This document shows, piece after piece, positions 49,511 to 59,139 of a stretch of DNA of 64,000 bases. Position numbers and translations under genes: made by a program. Positions within the stretch are counted from its first letter, which is position 1, and each line of letters starts with the position of its first letter. The notes below the pieces were generated by a model. It was not told the origin of the DNA and did not search any database. It worked only from the letters and a program-made list of their open reading frames with translations. Source of the DNA: DATJFQ01 sp035495555 (GTDB lineage: Bacteria; Acidobacteriota; Vicinamibacteria; Vicinamibacterales; 2-12-FULL-66-21); NCBI GenBank assembly GCA_035495555.1, contig DATJFQ010000079.1, positions 28,926 to 92,925 on the forward strand, read 5' to 3'.

Positions 49511-52500
49511 TCACTGGCGAATCCGAATCGGCGGCAGGCCCGCGGCAGTGAGCTGCCTGTTGAGGCTGGGGATATCCGCAGACACGAGGGCCTTCCACCG
49601 AGCGCTCTGCGCGTCGAACGCGGTGCGGTACTCCGAGGCCATCTGCCTGAACTGCTCCGTCGGCGCGCCGTCGCCATAGTCGACTTCGTCCTCCAGATAC
49701 GCAAGCTGCACGTTCAGGCGCATTGGATAGTTGAGGAGGTCGTTGCCGGACTTTGCCTCGGGTTCGTAGAGTGTGTTGAGCAGGTCATCGGCTGCCGTCT
49801 CGAGGCGCTCCAGCCTGGGCCCCGCGTCGGACCGGCCGGCACCCCGCGCCTTCACGGCAGCAATCTGCGTGCGTACGTCCTGGATCTGCCGCACGACGGC
49901 ATGCAAGTCGCCGAGCATCCCCATCAGCCCGGTCGCGAGATCGAACTCCGCCTGCATGTCCTCGGCCGTCGCGCTCGATCGCGGATCCTTGACCACCTCG
50001 AGCGGTGCAGAGACGACGCGATCGGCAACCGTCAGCTTCACCGTGTACCGCCCCGGCACGGCGAGCACGCCGCGCGGGTCCCGTTCGTCATACGCGGTTC
50101 CCGATATGAGATCCGGCAGCGGGTATCGCAAATTCCAGGTGACGCGGTGCACGCCAGGAGTGATCGCGAGACGCGGCAAGGATCCGGCCGCACTCGATGC
50201 GCTGAACGCCGTTCGCCCTGCGGCGTCGACGATGTCCAGACGCACCGCCATCGCGCCGGCACCGCCAATAGCGTAGCTGACACTCGCGTCGGGAGGATTC
50301 TCGCCTACTGCGTCGGTCGGAATCACGTATGTTTCGCGCTCATGCACCCGGACAGCCGGAGCCGGCGCGAAAAGGTACGACGGCGCGGCGGCCACATCCG
50401 CCGTCGCCTCGCGAAGCGGCGTGATGTCGTCGAGAATCCAGAACGATCGGCCGTGGGTCGCGATCGCGAGATCGGCGCCGTGGAACGCGATGTCCCGCAC
50501 CGACGTCGGCGGCAGATTGAGCTGCAGCGGCTGCCAGTGGTCGCCGTCGTCGAACGATACGAAAATGCCGGTCTCCGTGCCCGCGTATAACAATCCCTTG
50601 CGCCTGGGATCTTCGCGAACGGCATAGACGAACGACGGCGCGTGCAGCCCCTCGGTAATCAAAGTCCACGTCTTGCCGCGATCGTGCGTCCGGTAAATGT
50701 ACGGCGCCAGATCGTCGAGTTTGTGCGCATCGACGGCGACATACGCGCTACCGGCGTCGAAGTGAGAGGCCTCGACCAGCGAAACTTTTGCCCACTCTTT
50801 CAACCCCGTCGGCGTCACGTTGCTCCAATGCGCGCCGGCATCAGACGACAGCTGCACCAGGCCGTCGTCTGTGCCGACCCAGATCAGGCCAGCGGTTACC
50901 GGCGAGGGAGCAATCGAGAAGATCACGTCGTAGTACTCGACCGATGCGTTGTCTTGTGTCAGCGGACCGCCTGAGGACGCCTGCTTCGTCCGATCGTTCC
51001 GGGTGAGATCAGGGCTGACGACTCTCCAGCTGTGGCCAAGGTCGCGGGATTCCATCAGGTACTGCGACCCCATGTAGAGCAGGTGCGGATCGCTCGGCGA
51101 GAACACGACGGGCGACGTCCACGTGAACCGATACTTCAAATCGGAGGCGGGGTGGCCGCTCATGGCGTTGGACCACGGCGCAATGTCACGGATCTGATGG
51201 CTGCGGGTGTCGAACAGCGTCAGCGCACCGCCGTATCCGCCGGCGACGATGAGACGATTGTCGAACGGCACAGGCCACACCCAGCCGCATTCCGCGTCGT
51301 CGCCCCCCACGTCGAACCAGTCCTTGTCGTCGATTCCTCCCCAGCCGCGGGTGGCGATGCCGAGGGCGCCCATGTCCTGCTGGCCGCCGAAGACGTGATA
51401 CGGAAAATCCGTGTCGGTGGACACGTGGTAGAACTGACCGATTGGAAGGTTGTCGCGCTTGTCCCACGTCTCGCCCCCGTTGACGGTCAGGATGACGCCC
51501 TGATCATTGCTCTCGATCATCCGCGCCGGGTTCCGTGGGTTGATCCAGAGGTCGTGATTGTCCGCTCCAGGGAGCGTCATCCGCGTGAAGTTGCGGCCGC
51601 CGTCCGTCGATCGCCAGACGGCATTCCCGACGACGTAGACGATGTCGGGGTTCGCCGGGTGGGCGAACACTTTCGTGAAGTACCACGCGCGCGTATAGAG
51701 TGGATGCGAGTCGCTCGTCTGGACCCACGTGACGCCTCCGTCGTCTGAGCGAAACATACCGCCGTGCGCCGCTTCGATGAGCGCATAGACGCGGCGGCCG
51801 CTCGTGCCAGCGGCGACCGAAATGCCCATCTTGCCGAGCACGCCCTCTGGCAGGCCATGGCCCGATACGGGCGTCCATGTCGCTCCCTCGTCAGTGGATT
51901 TGTACAGACCGCTTCCCGGGCCACCGCTCTCCAGATGCCATGGCTGCCGCTGCACCTGCCACAACGCGGCGAACACCGTCGAGGGGTTGTCCGGGTCTGG
52001 GGCCAGTTCGATCGCGCCGCTCAGCGCATCCTTGTACAGAACCTTCGTCCAGGTGCGGCCGCCGTCGGTCGAGCGGAAGACGCCGCGCTGTTCGTTCGGA
52101 CCGTAAATGTGCCCCTGGGCCGCTACCAGCACGAGATCAGGATTGTGGGGGTCGATGACGATGCGGGCGATGTGCCGGCTGTCTTCGAGCCCGATGTGCG
52201 CCCACGTCTTGCCGGCGTCGGTGGATTTCCACATGCCATCGCCGAATGACGCATCTTCGCGCGGAGCAGACTCGCCCGTACCGACGTAGATGACATCGGG
52301 ATTCGAGGCTGCAGCCGCCACCGCGCCGACCGACCCGAGAGGACTCGCGTGATCGAAGATGGGCGTCCACCGGTTGCCGCCGTCGATCGTCTTCCAGACA
52401 CCACCGAGCGCCGCTCCGAGATAATACGTCTCCGGCGACGATGGAACGCCGGTGACCGCCGCGACGCGGCCACCGCGAAACGGTCCGACCTGGCGCCAGG

Positions 52501-52600
52501 CGAGATCGCCAAAGCGCGACGGAGACATGGCACCGTCCTGGTGAGCGGGAATGGCCCCGGCGGCCAGAGCCAGGGCAAGCGCGACAAACGATCGGAGCAT
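49511..52600 (-). CDS. secreted VPS10/sortilin-type beta-propeller protein
   Basis: A 1029-residue exported protein with a signal peptide (residues 1-20). At least five Asp-box repeats of the type S-x-D-x-G-x-x-W are visible (TIDGGNRWTPI, STDAGKTWAHI, STDGGRTWTKV, STDEGATWTPV, SDDGGVTWVQT), forming one or two ten-bladed propellers as in sortilin/VPS10 proteins. The last 300 residues are a beta-sandwich followed by helices (LERLETAADDLLN). Such proteins are abundant in Acidobacteriota; ligand and function are unknown. GAGGTCTG precedes the ATG. No partner gene is adjacent. Confidence 0.87.
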   Translation of the reverse strand: MLRSFVALALALAAGAIPAHQDGAMSPSRFGDLAWRQVGPFRGGRVAAVTGVPSSPETYYLGAALGGVWKTIDGGNRWTPIFDHASPLGSVGAVAAAASNPDVIYVGTGESAPREDASFGDGMWKSTDAGKTWAHIGLEDSRHIARIVIDPHNPDLVLVAAQGHIYGPNEQRGVFRSTDGGRTWTKVLYKDALSGAIELAPDPDNPSTVFAALWQVQRQPWHLESGGPGSGLYKSTDEGATWTPVSGHGLPEGVLGKMGISVAAGTSGRRVYALIEAAHGGMFRSDDGGVTWVQTSDSHPLYTRAWYFTKVFAHPANPDIVYVVGNAVWRSTDGGRNFTRMTLPGADNHDLWINPRNPARMIESNDQGVILTVNGGETWDKRDNLPIGQFYHVSTDTDFPYHVFGGQQDMGALGIATRGWGGIDDKDWFDVGGDDAECGWVWPVPFDNRLIVAGGYGGALTLFDTRSHQIRDIAPWSNAMSGHPASDLKYRFTWTSPVVFSPSDPHLLYMGSQYLMESRDLGHSWRVVSPDLTRNDRTKQASSGGPLTQDNASVEYYDVIFSIAPSPVTAGLIWVGTDDGLVQLSSDAGAHWSNVTPTGLKEWAKVSLVEASHFDAGSAYVAVDAHKLDDLAPYIYRTHDRGKTWTLITEGLHAPSFVYAVREDPRRKGLLYAGTETGIFVSFDDGDHWQPLQLNLPPTSVRDIAFHGADLAIATHGRSFWILDDITPLREATADVAAAPSYLFAPAPAVRVHERETYVIPTDAVGENPPDASVSYAIGGAGAMAVRLDIVDAAGRTAFSASSAAGSLPRLAITPGVHRVTWNLRYPLPDLISGTAYDERDPRGVLAVPGRYTVKLTVADRVVSAPLEVVKDPRSSATAEDMQAEFDLATGLMGMLGDLHAVVRQIQDVRTQIAAVKARGAGRSDAGPRLERLETAADDLLNTLYEPEAKSGNDLLNYPMRLNVQLAYLEDEVDYGDGAPTEQFRQMASEYRTAFDAQSARWKALVSADIPSLNRQLTAAGLPPIRIRQ

Positions 52601-52657
52601 CTGTCAGACCTCAGTGACAAATTCAAACGGCGCGAACGTGCGCTGGAGGTGTGTATT

Positions 52658-54616
52658 TCATCCTGAGACCGCCGGCACGGCCGCCGCGGTTGCACTCGGC
52701 GCGTATCGTTCCTGCAACGCACAGAGGCTCACGAGCAACATGAGAATCTGATCGTTCGCGACGCGTGCGCCGGTATCCATCTGCGGCAGCCGATCCAGCA
52801 GCGCGACGACCTCGCGCTGATCGAAGAACGGCATCGACGCCAGCGCCGGCCCGCGCAGCGTGTCCTGCACGTACGTGTGGAACGTCTCGTCCGGATTCAA
52901 CGTGGCCGGCGGGCTGAGGAACGGGTGTTTCTGCCGCGCGTACACGGTATTGGTAATCAGATCGCGAACCGCCTCGCGCAGCACGAACTTCTCGGTCATC
53001 CCGCGGATTTTCTGATTGATCGGCTGATTCGCGATCACCTCGACGACGTGGTGATCGAGAAACGGGACGCGTCCTTCGATCGAGTGTGCCATCTCCATCC
53101 GATCGCCGAGCATGGTGAGGATGTAACCGCACAAAACTGTCTTCGACCAGAGGTACAGCGACTGGTGCAGCGCGTCGCGGCCAGCAAGCTGGCCGTGCAC
53201 ATCGATGTCGTCGAGGATCGCCCAGGCGCCATCCGTCATGCCGTAGCGATCGACAATGTAGCGGGAGAGCAGCGGACGCATTTTCATGGCGCGCGACGAG
53301 AACGTCTCGATCCACGACGGCACGTAACCGAGGATGCGCTTCACGCGGTCCACGTTGCCGATCTCGCCATCGGGCAGCAGCAGGCCCCGCGACACGGTGT
53401 TGTGCTGATCGAGCCATGCCAGCAGGTGCTGAATGGCGTCGGGATCCTGGCCCTCGCGGTTGTACAGCAGCATATCGCGGCGGAAGTGCGGATACCCGCC
53501 GAGCACCTCGTCGGAGCCCTCTCCCGTGATGACGACCTTGTAGCCGGCGTCGCGGACGGCCCGGCTCAGAAGGAACTTCGCGACGCCGTGGGCATTGACG
53601 CACAGGGCCTCGCACTGCGCGATCGCGTCGGAGAAGTTGTCCGCCAGATCGCGCTGTTTGATCGGAATCGGATAGTACTCGGCGCCGGCCGATCCGGCCA
53701 TCTCCTCGGCGATTGTCCCTTCGTCGTAGGCGGCCTGGTCGAACGTCAGCGTGAACGCCCTGATCGGCTCCGGATGATGGCGCGCGGCGAGCCCCAGCAC
53801 CGCGCACGAGTCGAGACCCCCGCTCAAGTACACGCCGACCGGCACGTCGGCACGCAGACGGACCCGCACCGCGTCGTCGAGCGCGCCGCGGAACTCGGCC
53901 GCGTAGTCAGCGTCCGTACGACTCGGGCGCGTTTGCGCTTTCGGCGGGTAATTGAAGTCCCAGTACGGCGCGACCTGGACGTGGCGGTCGGTCGCGATCA
54001 TGTAGTGACCGGGCGGAATCTGGTGGACGCCGTCGAACAGCGTGCGCACCTGGTGCGCGCCGAATGCAACCGATTGATAGACAGCCTCTTCATCCCACCG
54101 GGCCGGCACACCCGCCGCGAACAGCGCCTTCGCCTCCGACGCGAAGTGAAGGGCGTCACGATGCCACGCGTAGAAGAGCGGCTTGATGCCGAACCGATCG
54201 CGCGCGGCAAAAATCATCCGCCGCCGAGCGTCCCACAGAACAATGGCAAACTCGCCACGCAGATGGTGCAAGGCCTGGACACCGTAATCCTCGAACAGGT
54301 GGAGCGCGATCTCACTGTCGGAGCGTGAACGCAGGCGGTGGCCACGGTCCTCGAGATCCCGCTGGATCGCTTCGTATCCGTAGAACTCGCCGTTGACGAT
54401 GATGCGCGTCTGCCCGTCTTCGCTGGCGATCGGCTGATCGCCGGTCGCGAGGTCGATGATGCTGAGCCGCGCATGGCCCAACCCGACGCGCTGATCGTCG
54501 GAGATCCAGTGGCGCTGGCCGTCAGGTCCGCGATGAGAGAGCGCGCGCGTCGCGCGGGCCAGCGCCAGCGGATCGACAGGTTCCCCGCGCGAAAAAATCG
54601 CGACAATGCCACACAT
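52658..54616 (-). CDS. asnB: asparagine synthetase (glutamine-hydrolysing)
   Basis: A 652-residue class II enzyme. The N-terminal glutaminase has Cys2 as nucleophile (MCGIVAIFS), with SHRGPDG, GHARLSIID, NGEFYGY and RDRFGIKPLFY. The C-terminal synthetase has the PP-loop YLSGGLDSCAVLGL, TGEGSDEVLGGY and GRVPFLDHHVVE. It makes asparagine, or amidates another acid, from glutamine, aspartate and ATP. The last 60 residues extend past typical AsnB and end in an Ala/Val/Pro tail. It is a monocistronic gene 58 bases from the VPS10 gene. Confidence 0.92.
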   Translation of the reverse strand: MCGIVAIFSRGEPVDPLALARATRALSHRGPDGQRHWISDDQRVGLGHARLSIIDLATGDQPIASEDGQTRIIVNGEFYGYEAIQRDLEDRGHRLRSRSDSEIALHLFEDYGVQALHHLRGEFAIVLWDARRRMIFAARDRFGIKPLFYAWHRDALHFASEAKALFAAGVPARWDEEAVYQSVAFGAHQVRTLFDGVHQIPPGHYMIATDRHVQVAPYWDFNYPPKAQTRPSRTDADYAAEFRGALDDAVRVRLRADVPVGVYLSGGLDSCAVLGLAARHHPEPIRAFTLTFDQAAYDEGTIAEEMAGSAGAEYYPIPIKQRDLADNFSDAIAQCEALCVNAHGVAKFLLSRAVRDAGYKVVITGEGSDEVLGGYPHFRRDMLLYNREGQDPDAIQHLLAWLDQHNTVSRGLLLPDGEIGNVDRVKRILGYVPSWIETFSSRAMKMRPLLSRYIVDRYGMTDGAWAILDDIDVHGQLAGRDALHQSLYLWSKTVLCGYILTMLGDRMEMAHSIEGRVPFLDHHVVEVIANQPINQKIRGMTEKFVLREAVRDLITNTVYARQKHPFLSPPATLNPDETFHTYVQDTLRGPALASMPFFDQREVVALLDRLPQMDTGARVANDQILMLLVSLCALQERYAPSATAAAVPAVSG

Positions 54617-54695
54617 ACGGCCTCCGGCTCGGATTGGGGGCGTTCAGAGAGACGTCAATTATGACGGTTTATCGTCCGGCGTTACGTGGCATCCG

Positions 54696-54792
54696 GAACA
54701 GGGGGACAGCGGGACCGCCCTGTTCTTCCCAAACATGGGGAGCCGGCGCTCCTGCCGATCCTGGCCGCGGACGAGAATATCCGATCGGCAGG
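54696..54792. repeat. two inverted repeats in the AsnB upstream region
   Basis: GAACAGGG / CCCTGTTC (54696-54703 and 54718-54725; 14-base loop containing GGGACAGCGGGACC-like sequence) and CCTGCCGATC / GATCGGCAGG (54751-54760 and 54783-54792). Both are perfect. They may be the remains of REP-like elements or operators. The rest of 54617-54815 shows no gene. Confidence 0.5.
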
Positions 54793-54815
54793 CGCCGCTG
54801 GGGGGACCGGCGCGC

Positions 54816-55054
54816 TCAGTTCGCACCCGCCAGTTGCTGCCAGCGTCCGCGATTCCAGAACCACACGACGGATGCCTTCTCGAGAAACGCGTCCTCGATG
54901 ACCACGACATGCTCGTTGGCGATGAGTCGACCAGTGTCCAGCCGGTGGTGGCGAAGCCGGTGCCCGAAACGGTCCAGTGAGTCGACGGCGTCGGCGCGGC
55001 ATCGTCGCGGCCAGGCCGTGCCCATCCGCGCGTGATTTCTTCAAACCAGGACAT
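54816..55054 (-). pseudogene. frameshifted small gene
   Basis: The ATG at 55054 starts MSWFEEITRGWARPGRDDAA and STHWTVSGTGFATTGW; the sensible reading then moves to another frame with GRLIANEHVVVIEDAFLEKA and VVWFWNRGRWQQLAGAN before a stop at 54816. Together they would make a protein of about 78 residues with a hydrophilic head and a strand-rich tail. The frame changes near 54930. I know no family. It could be a pseudogene or an assembly error. Confidence 0.45.
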
Positions 55055-55141
55055 GAAGAGATGCCTCCTGCGTAGGGGCGCGCACCGTTCAGGCCATCAT
55101 CTCATTGGCACCCCCCTGGCCGGTGCGATACCGTGTCGGAC

Positions 55142-57598
55142 ATGTTTCGGACGCTTGGCCTCTCGCTCGCCGCACTGGTTCTGGGCGCCGTTCCGACGAC
55201 GCCGGCATCAACCGTGGCCGCCGATGATCCGGCGAATCTGGTGAGCCCGCTGATCGGCACAGCGAACGGCGGCAATACCTTCCCGGGCGCGGTTCTACCT
55301 TTTGGGATGTTTGCGTGGAGTCCCGAGAATACCCGAGGCGACATGACGCGTCCGGCCGCGCCCGGCGGGTACCAGTACGATGCGACGCGCATCCGCGGCT
55401 TCAGCCTGACGCATCTGTCCGGCAGCGGCTGCCGGGGCGCGTCAGGCGACATCCCGTTCATGCCTTACACGGGTGACGTGACGACGTCCCCCTCGCTCGA
55501 CGCGAAGAACGCGCTGTACGCCAGCGATTTCAGCCACGCGGACGAGCGCGCCGAAGCCGGCGCGTACGCGGTCACGCTTCGGTCGGGCATCAAGGTCCAG
55601 CTCTCGGCCACCGCTCGCACCGGTGCTGGCCGGTTCACGTTTCCCGATGGCCCGGCGGCAACGATGCTGATGCGCGCGTCGGACACGCAGGTGGGGTCCA
55701 GCGACGCCGACATCAGCATCGACGCGGCGGCCAGAACGGTGACGGGGTCCGTGACGAGCGGCAATTTCTGTGGATACCTCAGCGAGTCGGGACGCCACAG
55801 CTACTACACGCTCTATTTCGTTGCGACGTTCGACGTGCCGTTCGTGTCCTACGGCACATGGCAGGACGATCGCGTGAGTGCCGGCGCTGCGTCCGCTCGG
55901 GGCGGGACGACGTACGGAACCGAAGGATATCCGCCGGCGGGCAAGGGATCGGGCGCATACGTGACGTTCGCGACCGGCAGCAGCGTCAACGTTCGCGTTA
56001 GCATCTCGTACGTGAGCCTTGCCAACGCTCGAACCAACCTGACGGCTGAGCAGCCACCCTCATCCACGGTGGAGACGATCGCGCGCGCTGCGCACGATCG
56101 ATGGAATGAGGCCCTTCGCCGGATCACGGTGACCGGTGGCAGCGAGGCCGAGCGCCGGGTGTTCTACACGGCGCTGTATCACTCGCTCCTGCACATGAAC
56201 GTGTTCAGCGACGTGAACGGGGAGTACCGCGGTTTCGACGGCGCCACGCACCTCGTCCAGCCGCCGCAGCGCGCGCAGTACGCGAACTTCTCCGGCTGGG
56301 ACGTATACCGGTCGCAGCTCCAGCTCGTGGCGCTGCTCGAGCCCGACGTGGCGAGCGACATGGCGCAGTCGCTGCTGAATCAAGCATCGCAGAACGGAGG
56401 TATCTGGGATCGCTGGACGCACAACAGCGGCGCGACTTCGGTGATGGAAGGAGACCCTTCGCCCGCGGCGATAGCGGGAATCGCCGCGTTTGGCGCGACC
56501 CGCTTCGACGTGAAAGGCGCGCTGGCGTCGCTGAAACAGGCCGCGACCGTACCAACGGCGCTCGATCTCAGCGACGAAGGATGTCGCGTCATGTGCCGCG
56601 GGCAGCGGCCCTCGCTCGACAAGTGGCTCGCGATTCATTACATCCCGACGGCATCGAACGCGTGGGGCGGCGCCGGCGAAACACTGGAGGACGCCACTGC
56701 AGATTTTTCGCTCGCGCAGCTGGCCCGTATCGCGGGCGACCCCGCGACCGAGCGCGAGTTCCTGGCCCGAGCGGGATACTGGCGAAATCTGTTCAACAGC
56801 GCGCCCGTGATCATCGAAGGCCGCGGCCGTGGTGGACGCGGGCGCGGCGACGCGCAACCGTCGACGGAAAAACCCCAGCCTGGCGGCTACATCCAGAACC
56901 GGAACGAGGACGGCACCTGGCCGCCGCTCGACCCGGCGTCGAGCAACGGCTTCGCCGAAGGCAGCGCCGCGCAATATACGTGGATGGTCCCGTTCGATGT
57001 CGCGGGGCTGGTCGAAGCGCTCGGTGGACGCAAGCAGACGACTGCCCGGCTCGACGCATTTTTTAAGGCCGCCGACGGAAGCTGGGCGATCACGCGTGCG
57101 GGCGGGCTGCACGCAGACCTGAGCAACGAACCCTCGATCGCCTCACCCTGGACGTACCTCTACACCGCCGCGCCCTACAAGGCACAGGAAATTGTCCGGC
57201 ACGTGCTCACGGCGCTGTGGGCGGACACGCCCGGGGGCATTCCGGGCAACGATGATCTCGGCGCGATGTCATCGTGGTACGTGTGGGCGTCGGTCGGTCT
57301 GTATCCCGGCATCCCCGGACGTGCCGAACTGTTCGTCGCGGCCCCGCTCTTCCCTCACATCGTCATTCAGCGATCGAACGGACGGACGATCGCCATCGAC
57401 GCACCTGGCGCCGCGGCGGCGATGCCGTATGTCGGCGGCGTCCGCGTCAACGGACGTGTGTCGACGCGCGCCTGGCTCCCCGAGAGTTTTGCGAGGAACG
57501 GCGGCTTGCTGCGGTTCGTGCTCCGAGACATACCCGAGCCCGCATGGGGCGCAGCGGCGGAAGATGCGCCGCCTTCGTTTGCGCCTCCGGGGCGTTGA
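55142..57598 (+). CDS. secreted GH92 alpha-mannosidase
   Basis: An 818-residue exported enzyme of glycoside hydrolase family 92. Signal peptide at residues 1-25. Family marks: LVSPLIGTANGGNTFPGA at the N-terminus, LTHLSGSGC, FYTALYHSLLHMNVFSD, GWDVYRSQLQLVALLEP and the calcium-binding GNDDLGAMSSWYVW near the C-terminus. These enzymes remove alpha-mannose residues in a Ca-dependent way; this one would work in the periplasm or outside. An in-frame GTG at 55133 is an alternative start. It ends facing the 57675-58028 gene across a strong hairpin. Confidence 0.92.
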   Translation: MFRTLGLSLAALVLGAVPTTPASTVAADDPANLVSPLIGTANGGNTFPGAVLPFGMFAWSPENTRGDMTRPAAPGGYQYDATRIRGFSLTHLSGSGCRGASGDIPFMPYTGDVTTSPSLDAKNALYASDFSHADERAEAGAYAVTLRSGIKVQLSATARTGAGRFTFPDGPAATMLMRASDTQVGSSDADISIDAAARTVTGSVTSGNFCGYLSESGRHSYYTLYFVATFDVPFVSYGTWQDDRVSAGAASARGGTTYGTEGYPPAGKGSGAYVTFATGSSVNVRVSISYVSLANARTNLTAEQPPSSTVETIARAAHDRWNEALRRITVTGGSEAERRVFYTALYHSLLHMNVFSDVNGEYRGFDGATHLVQPPQRAQYANFSGWDVYRSQLQLVALLEPDVASDMAQSLLNQASQNGGIWDRWTHNSGATSVMEGDPSPAAIAGIAAFGATRFDVKGALASLKQAATVPTALDLSDEGCRVMCRGQRPSLDKWLAIHYIPTASNAWGGAGETLEDATADFSLAQLARIAGDPATEREFLARAGYWRNLFNSAPVIIEGRGRGGRGRGDAQPSTEKPQPGGYIQNRNEDGTWPPLDPASSNGFAEGSAAQYTWMVPFDVAGLVEALGGRKQTTARLDAFFKAADGSWAITRAGGLHADLSNEPSIASPWTYLYTAAPYKAQEIVRHVLTALWADTPGGIPGNDDLGAMSSWYVWASVGLYPGIPGRAELFVAAPLFPHIVIQRSNGRTIAIDAPGAAAAMPYVGGVRVNGRVSTRAWLPESFARNGGLLRFVLRDIPEPAWGAAAEDAPPSFAPPGR

Positions 57599-57656
57599 GC
57601 CGTCGGGCGGCGTGAGCATGAGCCGGATCCCGCGGCTTGACGGCATCGGCGCTTGT

Positions 57657-57683
57657 CGAGGCTGACGATTCGCGTCAGCCTCG
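57657..57683. terminator. bidirectional terminator-like hairpin
   Basis: CGAGGCTGACG / CGTCAGCCTCG, an 11-bp perfect stem with a five-base loop, between the convergent GH92 and small membrane protein genes. The stop codon of the latter lies in the stem. No T-run is present on either side. Confidence 0.55.
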
Positions 57684-58028
57684 GTAACGCGATGGGAAAC
57701 GGCTCGCCTCCAACCGTGCGTTTCCGATCAGATCCAGCAACTGAGCTTTCGTGGCAAGAGGAAACTGGCGCCGTGCCGCTGTGAGCGCCTGCTTGAACTC
57801 CTGATCCGAGAGGCGCTCGTTCTGGCTGAACAGCTTGCGTTTGATTGGTTCCGCGAGATACCGGCACGTGAATAAGCCCCACACCGTTCCCGCGGCAGCG
57901 CCGGCAAGCGTCTGGCCGCCGGCGATGCTGCCAAGCGTCGCCCCGGCGGCCATCTGACCCAGCACGCACAGGCCGTAGGACAAGTGGGACTTGTCTTCTT
58001 CTGTGATGATGTTGAAGTCGTCGGCCAT
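57675..58028 (-). CDS. small membrane protein
   Basis: A 117-residue protein. The N-terminal MADDFNIITEEDKSHL is hydrophilic, then a Gly/Ala-rich membrane segment (about 20-55: LCVLGQMAAGATLGSIAGG) and a cytoplasmic helix FSQNERLSDQEFKQAL. I do not recognise the family. ATG 58028 is chosen because the extension to 58118 is polar and overlaps the next promoter. It lies 23 bases after the methyltransferase gene on the same strand and may be co-transcribed. Confidence 0.55.
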   Translation of the reverse strand: MADDFNIITEEDKSHLSYGLCVLGQMAAGATLGSIAGGQTLAGAAAGTVWGLFTCRYLAEPIKRKLFSQNERLSDQEFKQALTAARRQFPLATKAQLLDLIGNARLEASRFPSRYRG

Positions 58029-58050
58029 TGTCGTCCTCCACGGGCGTACT

Positions 58051-59139
58051 CTACCCCATGCGCAATGCCCGAGCATGTCGTCTGCGGAGGGCGCGTCTGG
58101 ACGCGCGGGTGGCGTCATCCGGGCATGTCTCGATCACCGCATCCGGTCCCGGCAGGTTGACGATGCGGTCGATGCCGAAGCGGTGTGCGCCGAGGAGCGT
58201 GCGCCACTCGGCTTCAGTTCGTTCACGCCCGCCCAGAGCCACCATCATGTGCAGATCGCGCCACACCGCCGGGTGCGGCGCCCCTGCGTCCGGCAGGACG
58301 GCTTCGATCACGAACAACCGGCCCTCGGGTGCCATGGCTGCGCGCACCGCCTCGAGAATCCGACCGCAGTTCTCGTGGGTGTGATCGTGGAGGATGTTCT
58401 TCAGGATGTACGCATCGGCGCCTGTGGGGACCTGCGTGAGCAGGTCGCCGGTTTCAAGCGTGACACGCCCTGAGAGACCCTCGGCGCTGAACCGTTGGCG
58501 TCCCGCTTCGATCGCTTCTGCGCGATCGAACAGGATGCCGCTGATGTGAGGCGCGGCGCGCAGAATCTCGGCGAGTACCAGACCGGATCCGCCGCCGATG
58601 TCGGCCACACGTCTGAATCGGTCGAGCCGCATCGCGGCGGGCAGTGCTCGCACCGTCAGCGCCGTCGCGGCAGCCATCGCATGATGGAATGCGTCGGCGA
58701 CACCCGGGTTCGCGTCCAGGTACTCCCAGAACGCGAGCCCTCCATTGGCTCTGGCGAACGACGGCTCACCGTTCCGCAGCGTGTCCATCAGATGCTGCCA
58801 CGCACGCCAGTTGCCGTCATGGAGCGCATACACGACGTAGTCGCGGATCGAGCCAGGAACATCCGAGCGGAGCGTCCGACCGAGTTCGGTGTTGCGCCAT
58901 CGGCCGTCACTCGCGCGCTCGACCATGCCGAGCAGCGCCGCGGCCCGGAGCGCACGCGCGAGCGCGTCTGCATCGAGTCCGGTCGTCTGCGCGATCTCGC
59001 CAATCGACCGCACGTCGTCTCCGAGCGCGTCGGGGACACCTGCCTGCGTCAGCGTCGCCATGAGCTTTCCGGCGACGGCGGTCTGGACGACTTGCATGGC
59101 TCTCGCCTGCGGCGGCAGAACGGCTGCTTCAAGACTCAT
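58051..59139 (-). CDS. O-methyltransferase (acetylserotonin/hydroxyindole type)
   Basis: A 362-residue two-domain methyltransferase. The N-terminal half is the winged-helix dimerisation domain (VAGKLMATLTQAGVPDAL, SIGEIAQTTGLDADALARAL). The C-terminal half is the SAM domain with motif I VADIGGGSGLVLAEIL, LETGDLLTQVPTGADAYI, KNILHDHTHENC and GRLFVIEAVLPDAG. It methylates a hydroxyl of a small aromatic or polyketide-type compound. Its ATG overlaps the TGA of the TetR gene, so both are under TetR control. The final 20 residues are basic. Confidence 0.88.
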   Translation of the reverse strand: MSLEAAVLPPQARAMQVVQTAVAGKLMATLTQAGVPDALGDDVRSIGEIAQTTGLDADALARALRAAALLGMVERASDGRWRNTELGRTLRSDVPGSIRDYVVYALHDGNWRAWQHLMDTLRNGEPSFARANGGLAFWEYLDANPGVADAFHHAMAAATALTVRALPAAMRLDRFRRVADIGGGSGLVLAEILRAAPHISGILFDRAEAIEAGRQRFSAEGLSGRVTLETGDLLTQVPTGADAYILKNILHDHTHENCGRILEAVRAAMAPEGRLFVIEAVLPDAGAPHPAVWRDLHMMVALGGRERTEAEWRTLLGAHRFGIDRIVNLPGPDAVIETCPDDATRASRRALRRRHARALRMG

